This document shows, piece by piece, positions 1 through 9,817 of a DNA stretch of 64,000 bases. This stretch comes from a virus, in the IMG/VR virus record IMGVR_UViG_3300031952_000005, positions 41,465-105,464 of that record; one strand, written 5' to 3'. The notes beneath the pieces were generated by a model, which saw only the letters and a program-made list of their open reading frames with translations, searched no databases and was not told the origin of the DNA. The position numbers and the translations under genes were made by a program. Positions within the stretch are counted from its first letter, which is position 1. Every line of letters starts with the position of its first letter.

Positions 1-3000
1 TTGATTCTTTAGTAAACATAGACTCACCATTACGTAGTTCATTGATACTTCTTTGTAATTTATCAAATGATATAAAAGTTGGATTAATTTTCTTATACAA
101 GTTTACTAATGAACCTGCGTTTCTAATACCCCATGTTTGCTGTGTTTGTTCTTTATATAACTGTAATAATATTACTTTCTGTGCTTCATTAGATAATAGA
201 GTAGTTACACCTTTTATATGAGAAGATACAGTAAATCCAATATCTTCAACAGTAAGGGTGTTACTTTCTAGTCTACTTTCATTAAGAGCATTCTGTTGAA
301 AATCAATCATCAAGTTTTCCTTGTTGATTTTAACATTACCAGGAAATGAATCTTGTGTAATTAATCCTGCATCTTTTAGTTCATTTAATAATGCTGCATT
401 ACCATTGTTTTTGATAAAGTCTTCCATTTCAGTTTTTAACTCATTAGTCAAAAACTTGAACTCAGTTGATATAGAGTCACTTACTGCAAAACGAGATGCT
501 TGTACTTTATTAATTGCATTGTTAATTTCTGGAATAAAGTTAAATCCAAATGCAAATGCGGGATCTAATCCAATACCTATCATTGCAAGAGTAACTCCTG
601 TATTTATTTCATTCATTCCAAGTGCTGCTGGAATAGGTTTTTTCATACCATCTGCAGCAATACCTAATACAACACCATTTAACATGATTACTCGTTGTCC
701 ATTTTTGTTTATTACACCAAATTTAAAAAGATTATTTTGTGTAACAACTGTACTACCATCTGATTGTAAATCATTACTTGCATATTTCCAAATTACATTA
801 TCAGAATTAAGTTCTAATTCATACTGACTTGCAAGTGCCAAGAACTTCTGCAATGATGCAGCAATACCAATCATGTCTTTGTATGCAGCACCTAATGCTT
901 TAGATTCAATAACTGATGTAATTGTGTTGGGATCAGACTTAGGTCCAAAGTTATCAAGATCTCTACCATATCCTGTTACAATACTTTCAAAATATTCTGT
1001 AGAAGAAGTCTCGTGTATATACAAGTTTTTAAATACTGCTTCGTTAGATAGTATATCTATTTTTGCTTGTAAGTTTTTATTTTGATGTATTGGTAGTACT
1101 GACAAATGATTTACAATATTACTATCAAAGTTTGCTTGGTCTACTGGTAAACCATATTTTTCAAATACTTGCAGTGCTGCTTCTATACGTAATGAACCAT
1201 TTGCAAAAGTTCTTAATCTACGTTTTTCATCACGTGTCTTTTTAAGATCTTGATATGTTTCATCAAGTTCAGTTTTTAAATCAAAATGTTCTTTACCAAA
1301 TTTTCTACGATTTGCTTTTGCAAGATAATCATCAGGATCATTTTCTGTATCTTCAATAGATTGAACAAATGCTTGTTTAACTACTTTTTTTTCAGATTTT
1401 ATTTGTTTAATATCATCTTGTAAATCTTCTTCATAACTTTCGAGTTCTTCATATATACCTGAAGTCATTGCTTTAATATAGTCTTCTTGAGTGTATCCCA
1501 TTGCATACATAACTTCTAGAGCATTTGCACTTACAGAAAAATTATTTGTTTCAGTTAATGCTTTTCTTTTTGCACTGATCAACTTTCTAAAGTTTTCATC
1601 ATCTGCCCTGTAATGTATGTACTCAATAAACTTACCTTGTGCAGGAGATTTATAAATGTTATAGTTACCATATTTTGCGTAGTCACCAACAGCATTTACA
1701 TAATGAGCAAATGTTTGACCATAAAGTGAGTCAACGTCAAAGTCAGATCCAGCAAGTAAGTGTATAAATTGTGGTACAATAATACTATTTATGTGAGAAC
1801 TATCTATATAATCTACCACTTTTAATACAATCATAGAACGTTTATCCTCAGTAGGAATACGTAATGCAAACATTTCACGAAGATTTTCCATAAAAAAATC
1901 TTCTTGTTGTTGACTTCTAAAAAATTGTTTTGGTAATATACATTCTACAAAGTATTTTTTACTAACCAGTTCTCCTGCATCATCATATTCTGCTTCTATA
2001 CGTACACCTAATGGTCTTACTTTTGTATTACGATATTTTCCTGGATTATTTCTGTATTCTTCAGTTGTTATTACTTCACCATTTTCATCTTCTCTTACAT
2101 CATAACCAAATGATGATACGTGAATGTTTTTAAATCCAGAACCTTTTTCATCTGTTATATGCTTACTATAAAGCGAAAAGAAATAATATTCTAGCATACT
2201 TCTTATTCCAGGTAAGTTAGGACTATGAACTGGTTTACCAAAAGCATCAACATCAAATAGTTTTAATACTGAAGATGGTGCATTCTGTTGCTCAAGATTT
2301 TCTCTTATTAAATCAAATACTTTACCTAAATCAAAGTCTTCACCTTTACGTAAAAAGTGCTGTAACGACTGCAGATTAGAATCAGAAATATCATAAAGTG
2401 ACTCTTGATATTTAAGAAGACTGTCACCTAATTCATTCATTGCTTTTCTTTCAGTAGAAGACATAATTGTACCCGCCTCTGCATGACGTTTGTTTGCAAG
2501 TTCTTCTATGTAATTTAAATCTGCAGGTAATAATATTTTACCTTGTACAGAGAATCGTGCAGTGTCATGTACACCAGAAGTTTCTACTTGAAGATACTTG
2601 TCTTCATTGTTTACTTTTAATGATGATATATTTAATGGTAAGTAGTCATTATCAGCATGTGCAAAATAATCAACAGGAAGTTTTGTAGCATTTTTAGATG
2701 CTTCAGTATCCATGATTTGATCAATATTATGATACTCCATAGAATTTAAAATTTTATGCAATTTTATTCTATTTGGTTCATATTTTGCATGTATCTCAAG
2801 ATATGTTTTTTGAATTTGTTGTTCTAATTCTTCAATATTACTGCTTACACTACCATCTTTGTTTATCTTATGATGTTCTTGTATTTGTTTACGTAAGGCG
2901 TATATAGTCATGTATTTGTCATGCAAATTATCATATACTTGATCACGAGTCATTCCTTCAGGTATAATTAATATACTTACATCATTTCTATCAATGTAAC

Positions 3001-6000
3001 TTTCTGATTGTTTGTGATAAATATTACGAGAAGCAGTAACAGTCTTTTTAGGATTGTTTACTACTTTGTTTTTTTCCATTTTGAGTACTTCTTCTTCAGT
3101 AAGTTCACGATAATGTTTTGCAATTATAGAATGCAATATCTCAGGAGTAAGTCTTCCTAATGATTCATGCATATCTGCTTGATGAAACAATGATGAAATA
3201 CTCTGACCATCAAATACTTTTTGATTTAGTTTAAAGTTCTCATAGATTGTTTTACGTATTGTTTCATCTGGAATTTGAATATCATCTAGTACTTCTTGTG
3301 GAGAATAAAATGGACCATAATTAGGATGTTCTTCATTAATATATCCAAACAATGTGTTAAGATAAGCAACTGTGTGTTTACCTTCTTTCATTGTACTACC
3401 AGATGCAAGAAACTTTTTATTACGTTTAGTAGAATCAATACCATCTTTAACGTTCATTGCTTTATCACCTGTATACAATTCATTTACCATTAGTGAATTA
3501 TACCACTGATTGAAAAAGAAATCTGCTAGTAATCCATTTAAATCAGCACGAGATTCTAATACACCTTGTACATTATAGTTTGGTTTTGTATTTGCATAAA
3601 CAGAAGTAGTACTTACTGCAAGATTGTTATCAATTTTTAAAGTATCAGCAATAAGAGAAGATGTTAAGTATCTTAACGATGGTTGTTTTGTTTCAAACAC
3701 TACAGGATACCCTTCTTCTTCAATAACTTTTCCTGTTGCAGGATCTTTCTTAATTGCTTTTACAGATTCTTCTTTTTCATTTACAACACCAAGTTTTTTT
3801 AAAGTGTTAATGTATGTGTTTAGTTCTTCTAACGCAAAATCATTTAATCCTTGACGTAAATCTGCAAGTGTACTTTCATCAATGTCTTCAAAGGATGCTT
3901 TGTCATCTTTAGCATACTCTAGTAATTTACTAGTAAGTAACTCATTTTTAGCATTTGCAAAAAAGTATGGTAAGTAATTAAAGTTATATGCTCTTAAATT
4001 TTCACTATCAACAGTTGCTCTTGTTTTATCATCCTTGCTTAGTACACCATTGTAGTTATTAATAAGTTTGTTAGAACTACCATCATCAAAGTTTTTTTTG
4101 TTAACCTCTCTTCTGTTCCATTCTTTTTTGATTCTGTTAAATTCTTGTTTTACTTTTCCTTCTAAATCATTTACAATTTTTAAATTCTTACCATCTTTTA
4201 CAAGACCATTTTTATCAGCGTATGTTTGATAAAGAGATGTAATTAAAAAGTTTGTTTGAGATGCCTCAAGAGTATCAAATGTACGAAGGAATGTCTGGAT
4301 ACTTGTTTTAGGAGTAGTTATGTTACCATCTTCATCAACAACAGTTTCATATGAAGAAACAGTTGTTCTTTGTAAAAATGATAGTATACTCATTACATGG
4401 AATGATTGTTTATCAAGTTTACCAAAAGTTTTACCTTCCTTGTATGTCTGGTTATTCATCTGAGCAACTCCACCAAACAATGATATGTTAGTATTGTCTA
4501 ATAGTAACTTAGCAATTGTTGCTTGTTTACTAGTTTTGTCTTTTAACAAGTCGCCAAATAATGGATTGTCATTATAAAAGTCTTCTAAGAAATCATCATA
4601 GTATGGATCAGTTCTTAATGTATCTTTTAATCCTTCTCTTCTTAATGATTGACCTGTTAAAATTAATGGTGTATATTTCGTATAACGATACACAGGTTTA
4701 CCAGCAGCATTACGAAATACACTTGGTAAATCAGTTGCATCATATTTTAATATGTATTTAGCAAATCTAGTAGAGATGTTAAAGAATGCACCTAAGTTTT
4801 TATTATTTTCATCAAGTGTTTTTCCAAATGCGTTTGAACTAATAGACTCATTTATTACTGGATCATATATTGATTTTATACTTCTAAAAAATTGTTTTTC
4901 AAGATACGCTTTATCAGCAATCATTGCAGAATTTGTAGCGTAATGATCTAGTGTCTTCTTGTCTATGTTTTCAAGAGCACCGTTAAGATTGTCAATTTTA
5001 TCTATTGCAAGAATAGACATTCTGATTAATGATTTTGGTAATGTAATGCCTACATCTTTAAATGCATTATACAATTCAAATGTCATAGTTTCCAATACTG
5101 TATTTGCATTTAATAAACTACCTATAAGTATTTTTTTATTAATAATGTTTTCAGATAAAGTAACAAGTCTTTTTACTGCAGTTACATATTCAGGATCAGT
5201 TCTTTTTTTAGCGTGTGTTGTTATCATAGATGATACCATGTCACGTCTTTTCTTTAATGCATCTGCTTGAAGAACTCTATCTGTTAATGTAAAACTTTCA
5301 ATATTATTACCTGCTTCTTCAATTTCTGCAGTTTTTAAACGAGCATTTAACATTACATATTCTATTTCAGTACCATGAAGTACATCTATAAACATATTAT
5401 ATAATTCTTTGTTTGTTGATGGATTACCATTGGTATCCATTCCTGTGTACTCTTTTAACTGATTGTAAATTGCTTGTAAATCAGCAGCTGCATCAAAATT
5501 ACCATCTTCTTTATAGATTTTAGCAGTAACTTGCATATTGTTTATAATCTCATCTACTTTGACATCAGCTGATATTTTTAGTAATGAACCAAAAATACTT
5601 TCTCCATCAATTACTCTTGGAAATAGTATACCAGATTCTGTATCTTCTTTCTCATAACTTATAATACCAAGAAATCTTCTTAATTGTCTTGGAGCTGAGT
5701 CAAGTCTGTTGTGCTCACCAAATCCTTCATCAATATTTATATCATCAGAAATTTCTTCACCATCTTCAAAGTCTTCATCAACTTGTGACTTTTTTTCATT
5801 TTCACCTGCTAATTCTTTTAACAGTGTATTTTTATCAATTGCTGTACCAGTACCATCCAGTAATGAATATAACTCTTGAGTTTTTTTCTTAACTAGTTTT
5901 TTTAATACTTCAACAGATACTTGTCCAAGATTATTATCTAAAGGATCTGCTTCATATTGTTTTACTTTATTTGGTAATACTTTACCCTTGTATGCAGCAT

Positions 6001-9000
6001 TGCCTGAGTTATTTATATCATTAACAGTTTCATTATTTAACCTTGCTCCTAACATAAATCTATATTGAGAAACAAGATTGCTATATTGTTCAAGAACTTG
6101 TTTTTCTTTACCAGGATTCTTTTTAATCAATTCATCAAGATTATATACTTTTTCAAGTAACAATGTTTGCGCTGTTTTAAATTTTGCATCAAAAGTTTGT
6201 CCAGATGTATTTTCAATAACATATTTTGTCATCATATATACCAACTGATTTTGTTCAGCTTTTAATAATGTTGTAGGTGATTGACTAACGCCAGATGATG
6301 AATACTTGTCGTTAATAATTTTTTTCAATCCAGGTATTAACTCATATGCTGCTTGTCCATCATATAATTCAGATTGTATTTGTTCTGATTTATAGTATCC
6401 TCTTTTGATATTCTTGTATGTACTGTCAACTAGATTACTTCTTTGAGTAAACATGTCAATCAGTTTTTTTAGTAACTCAAATAATTTTGCTACAAGACCT
6501 TGTGGTTTTGTATTTTTATTCATGTAGTTTTGAAAACCATCTGCAAGAATTTCTTCTGCTTGTAACTGAAACATTTTATCATACTCATACACATAGTTTT
6601 TTTCACTTGCAAATTTCTTTAATGCTGCAGGTGTAAATGCACTCTTGTGTTTTTTATTAGATGATACTGCATCAATTAATCTTGAACGTTGTTCTGGTGT
6701 CATCAAGTATCTAAACACACCATGAAATGCCTCGTGAAATACTACACCTTTTGACAAGATAGAGTTATTCAAATAGATAACTTTGTCTTTAAACATTCCT
6801 AGTACGTTACCATCAATACTTGACAAATCAATTATACTTGCAATTTCTTCTTGACTGATACCAAACTGAGGAAGATTTTCTTGTAACCATTGTACAGCAT
6901 TCTGTCTTTCTGCTTCTGTTTCTGTTTGTACTTCTGTATTAGAAATAGAAAACATTTCATTTTCAGGAATATCATCTATAGTAACATTATTACTGTCTGT
7001 TACAATAATAGGTTGAGCTTGTACAACAACAACGTTTTCTACAGGGTGCTGTGTAACTTCTAATGGACTTTTATTAGATAAAGGTATTCCAGCAGCAGTT
7101 GGAGATTTTGAAGTGATTACAAGACGATTTCTTGGTACATCTGATATATTAAAACTATTTACATTTCTTTCATAATCTTTTTTTGCTTGTGTGTCATTTA
7201 AATCTGAAAATACAACACGAGAAACTTGTTTACCTTCATCATCAATATCTACTACTAAATGTTTTGGTTCTGGATAGTCATTCATAAAGTTTTCAATAAA
7301 TCCAGGATATTTTTTACCATTTTCTAGTAACTGTCCAATAACTTTATTAATTATTAATTTTGAAAACCCTTCTTGTTGTTCTTTTATTGCATCAATTAAT
7401 TTTACTACATTAGGAGAAGAATTTGTATTACTATACATTTCATTTACCATGGAGTAAAACTTTGCAAGATCTTTTTGTTTGTTTAAATCTAATTTAGAAA
7501 ATGCAATATTTTCTGCAACAACATCTGCTACTAATGAAGCATTGCCTCTTAGTGTACTTGCAAATGCTATTATTTTTCCTTCTTCACCATTAACAATTTT
7601 ACCATCTACTACTCTTGGACCAAACGTAAAGTTAAAATCTGATTTGTTATCTTCTATAAAACCATACTTACTATCTTTTGATTTATTAGATGGTCGTACT
7701 TCAATTTGCAAATGTCCATTTTGATCACTTGCAAAATTTATAAATAATTCTACTTTTTTATTTGCTGATGCAAACGCTTTAAATTTGTAAACTTTTCTAT
7801 CAAATGATTGTAATTGTAATTTTCTATCAGCAGCATTTAATACATCAGATAACGTAGTTATAAATGTAGCAAACCCTTCTACTTGTGATAATACATTTAC
7901 AGGAGATACTGCTCGCCATCCATATGTACCATTATTATTAAACCTTATAATAATATGTCTCTGCGTATTATAACTACTACCTTTAAATATTTGATCTTTA
8001 ATGTATGAATCATCAAGTTTTATTCTAGAATCAAAATGTGAATTTACGTATTCTTCCTGTGTAACAATATCTTGTACATTACCTTGATTATCTTTTACAA
8101 CAATTCTTTCATTAGAATTTAGTGTATTTAATAATCTAAATTTACTTTGTTTTGCTTTTTCAGGATAGTTTCCATCCTTATTTTTTTTGTCAGAAAACTT
8201 AGTAAATGCAAATACTACATTACGCTCTTCTTCTTTTATAGTTTTACCAACCTGGTCAATAGTGGCAATAGTTAATTTACGTGATAAATTTGTTTCTTCT
8301 TCTATTACTTCAGAAAGATTTTTAATTTTTGTGTCACCTGTTTTTTGAGAACCAATGTTGTACTGAGAAAAGAATTGTTCTGTTACATCAACAGAATTTA
8401 CATCATCAGTAAACTGAGGTTCTACAATTGCTGATAGTTGCTCTTTAAAGTCATTGTATAACTCATAAGCGTTTTTCATTGTGTTAATATCGTTCTCATC
8501 TAAACTATCTGTAGTATTATCATTTAATCTTTTGATAGACAGTTCTTTAACTTTTTCAAGATGTACAGGATTTGAAAAATCTATTTTTTGTGAAGTGTTA
8601 TCACTATTTAAAAATACATAGTTATCTAATGGATACAAGTAAAATTTTTCACCAGTACCAATTATCTCACCAACTAATGCAAATTTACTTTCAGATTGTT
8701 GTGGTCTAGCAACTGTAATAACAGTTCCTTTTGAAGTTGATTTTAAATATTTTATTTGAGTTTCATTTTCAAATGTTTCATGTGTTCTGTTTGCAAGTCC
8801 TTTATATTTTGGATTAGTTGCAGCAAGTCCTTGTATTCTACTGATACGATCATCACCAACAGTACTTAATGAAACAGCATGTATTCTTACACCTGCTGAT
8901 GGAAAACCTGTTTTAGCAAGATTCTTTAATGCATCTTCAACTTTTTGTTGTAAACCAATTTCACTTCTTATAGGTTTAATAGTAAAGTTAGATGATATTC

Positions 9001-9799
9001 TATCCTGATAAAATTCTTGTTGTCCTTTGTTACTATTAGATGTATCATCATTACGTGCAGGTCTTTCTGTTAAAATATCTTCAGCATCAAGTTTAAATTC
9101 ATCACCATTTTCAGTTGTTATAAATAATCCTTCAGGTTTACTTGTTGCTTCAACCATGTTATTATCCTTAAATGTAACAAGAACAGTTTTTAATTCAGCA
9201 AGATCTGATATATCTCGTATTGCAATAAAATCAGATTGTTTATTTAAAGATTCTATAACAGAGGTCATTCGACTTAATAAAAAACTTTTGTTATCAAAAT
9301 TATTTATAACATCTCTTAGTTCAGATGTAATATAAATTAATATAGTATTTTTTGTTTCAAGATCTTCAAAATCATTTGTGTTAAAATAGTTATTAATCAT
9401 TGTGAGTACTTCTGTAAGATCATCACCAGTTATAACTTTTTTATTTTCAAGATTTAGTATTGCTCTTTGAATTGCTTCAACTTTTCCAATAGGTGTTTTC
9501 TTAACAGTATATAATGGAGATATTGAAGAAAGAAAATTATCAGCATCAGATAATAATATTTTTGCATCAATGATTTTTTCTGCATTTCCTACTTCATAAA
9601 ATGATTGATCTAATCCATTTAAACCAACATATATTTCTGCAATAGAAAATAAAGAAAGTGATTTTTCATAATTAGAAAGACCACTTTTTAAAATAAACTT
9701 TGCAGTATTGTCAAAGTTCTTATATGTTTCAGGATTTAGTTTGATTAAATTTCTTACAACTGATACAAATTTGTCAGTTGATAATTCACATTGTTTCAT
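1..9799 (-). CDS. Giant virion RNA polymerase, crAss-like (partial, C-terminus beyond window)
   Basis: An open frame runs from ATG at 9797-9799 to the left edge of the window, giving at least 3266 residues with the C-terminus outside. At residues 2686-2690 I read DFDVD within AGSDFDVDSLYG, preceded by ALRIPTEDKRSM and IIVPQFIHLL. This is the metal-binding signature of the crAss/phi14:2 single-chain RNA polymerases, which are injected with the DNA and transcribe early phage genes. At residues 1022-1026 the same chain carries HEAFH in KGVVFHEAFHGVFRYLM, a zincin-type HExxH helix, so it is a protease-like plus polymerase fusion. The gene is last in the leftward virion operon, 18 bp after the 1604-aa cargo gene. 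The catalytic motif makes the RNAP call strong. Peptidase activity is inferred from the motif alone. Confidence 0.9.
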   Translation of the reverse strand, partial: MKQCELSTDKFVSVVRNLIKLNPETYKNFDNTAKFILKSGLSNYEKSLSLFSIAEIYVGLNGLDQSFYEVGNAEKIIDAKILLSDADNFLSSISPLYTVKKTPIGKVEAIQRAILNLENKKVITGDDLTEVLTMINNYFNTNDFEDLETKNTILIYITSELRDVINNFDNKSFLLSRMTSVIESLNKQSDFIAIRDISDLAELKTVLVTFKDNNMVEATSKPEGLFITTENGDEFKLDAEDILTERPARNDDTSNSNKGQQEFYQDRISSNFTIKPIRSEIGLQQKVEDALKNLAKTGFPSAGVRIHAVSLSTVGDDRISRIQGLAATNPKYKGLANRTHETFENETQIKYLKSTSKGTVITVARPQQSESKFALVGEIIGTGEKFYLYPLDNYVFLNSDNTSQKIDFSNPVHLEKVKELSIKRLNDNTTDSLDENDINTMKNAYELYNDFKEQLSAIVEPQFTDDVNSVDVTEQFFSQYNIGSQKTGDTKIKNLSEVIEEETNLSRKLTIATIDQVGKTIKEEERNVVFAFTKFSDKKNKDGNYPEKAKQSKFRLLNTLNSNERIVVKDNQGNVQDIVTQEEYVNSHFDSRIKLDDSYIKDQIFKGSSYNTQRHIIIRFNNNGTYGWRAVSPVNVLSQVEGFATFITTLSDVLNAADRKLQLQSFDRKVYKFKAFASANKKVELFINFASDQNGHLQIEVRPSNKSKDSKYGFIEDNKSDFNFTFGPRVVDGKIVNGEEGKIIAFASTLRGNASLVADVVAENIAFSKLDLNKQKDLAKFYSMVNEMYSNTNSSPNVVKLIDAIKEQQEGFSKLIINKVIGQLLENGKKYPGFIENFMNDYPEPKHLVVDIDDEGKQVSRVVFSDLNDTQAKKDYERNVNSFNISDVPRNRLVITSKSPTAAGIPLSNKSPLEVTQHPVENVVVVQAQPIIVTDSNNVTIDDIPENEMFSISNTEVQTETEAERQNAVQWLQENLPQFGISQEEIASIIDLSSIDGNVLGMFKDKVIYLNNSILSKGVVFHEAFHGVFRYLMTPEQRSRLIDAVSSNKKHKSAFTPAALKKFASEKNYVYEYDKMFQLQAEEILADGFQNYMNKNTKPQGLVAKLFELLKKLIDMFTQRSNLVDSTYKNIKRGYYKSEQIQSELYDGQAAYELIPGLKKIINDKYSSSGVSQSPTTLLKAEQNQLVYMMTKYVIENTSGQTFDAKFKTAQTLLLEKVYNLDELIKKNPGKEKQVLEQYSNLVSQYRFMLGARLNNETVNDINNSGNAAYKGKVLPNKVKQYEADPLDNNLGQVSVEVLKKLVKKKTQELYSLLDGTGTAIDKNTLLKELAGENEKKSQVDEDFEDGEEISDDINIDEGFGEHNRLDSAPRQLRRFLGIISYEKEDTESGILFPRVIDGESIFGSLLKISADVKVDEIINNMQVTAKIYKEDGNFDAAADLQAIYNQLKEYTGMDTNGNPSTNKELYNMFIDVLHGTEIEYVMLNARLKTAEIEEAGNNIESFTLTDRVLQADALKKRRDMVSSMITTHAKKRTDPEYVTAVKRLVTLSENIINKKILIGSLLNANTVLETMTFELYNAFKDVGITLPKSLIRMSILAIDKIDNLNGALENIDKKTLDHYATNSAMIADKAYLEKQFFRSIKSIYDPVINESISSNAFGKTLDENNKNLGAFFNISTRFAKYILKYDATDLPSVFRNAAGKPVYRYTKYTPLILTGQSLRREGLKDTLRTDPYYDDFLEDFYNDNPLFGDLLKDKTSKQATIAKLLLDNTNISLFGGVAQMNNQTYKEGKTFGKLDKQSFHVMSILSFLQRTTVSSYETVVDEDGNITTPKTSIQTFLRTFDTLEASQTNFLITSLYQTYADKNGLVKDGKNLKIVNDLEGKVKQEFNRIKKEWNRREVNKKNFDDGSSNKLINNYNGVLSKDDKTRATVDSENLRAYNFNYLPYFFANAKNELLTSKLLEYAKDDKASFEDIDESTLADLRQGLNDFALEELNTYINTLKKLGVVNEKEESVKAIKKDPATGKVIEEEGYPVVFETKQPSLRYLTSSLIADTLKIDNNLAVSTTSVYANTKPNYNVQGVLESRADLNGLLADFFFNQWYNSLMVNELYTGDKAMNVKDGIDSTKRNKKFLASGSTMKEGKHTVAYLNTLFGYINEEHPNYGPFYSPQEVLDDIQIPDETIRKTIYENFKLNQKVFDGQSISSLFHQADMHESLGRLTPEILHSIIAKHYRELTEEEVLKMEKNKVVNNPKKTVTASRNIYHKQSESYIDRNDVSILIIPEGMTRDQVYDNLHDKYMTIYALRKQIQEHHKINKDGSVSSNIEELEQQIQKTYLEIHAKYEPNRIKLHKILNSMEYHNIDQIMDTEASKNATKLPVDYFAHADNDYLPLNISSLKVNNEDKYLQVETSGVHDTARFSVQGKILLPADLNYIEELANKRHAEAGTIMSSTERKAMNELGDSLLKYQESLYDISDSNLQSLQHFLRKGEDFDLGKVFDLIRENLEQQNAPSSVLKLFDVDAFGKPVHSPNLPGIRSMLEYYFFSLYSKHITDEKGSGFKNIHVSSFGYDVREDENGEVITTEEYRNNPGKYRNTKVRPLGVRIEAEYDDAGELVSKKYFVECILPKQFFRSQQQEDFFMENLREMFALRIPTEDKRSMIVLKVVDYIDSSHINSIIVPQFIHLLAGSDFDVDSLYGQTFAHYVNAVGDYAKYGNYNIYKSPAQGKFIEYIHYRADDENFRKLISAKRKALTETNNFSVSANALEVMYAMGYTQEDYIKAMTSGIYEELESYEEDLQDDIKQIKSEKKVVKQAFVQSIEDTENDPDDYLAKANRRKFGKEHFDLKTELDETYQDLKKTRDEKRRLRTFANGSLRIEAALQVFEKYGLPVDQANFDSNIVNHLSVLPIHQNKNLQAKIDILSNEAVFKNLYIHETSSTEYFESIVTGYGRDLDNFGPKSDPNTITSVIESKALGAAYKDMIGIAASLQKFLALASQYELELNSDNVIWKYASNDLQSDGSTVVTQNNLFKFGVINKNGQRVIMLNGVVLGIAADGMKKPIPAALGMNEINTGVTLAMIGIGLDPAFAFGFNFIPEINNAINKVQASRFAVSDSISTEFKFLTNELKTEMEDFIKNNGNAALLNELKDAGLITQDSFPGNVKINKENLMIDFQQNALNESRLESNTLTVEDIGFTVSSHIKGVTTLLSNEAQKVILLQLYKEQTQQTWGIRNAGSLVNLYKKINPTFISFDKLQRSINELRNGESMFTKES

Positions 9800-9817
9800 A
9801 AGAATAATTTTTTTTAA

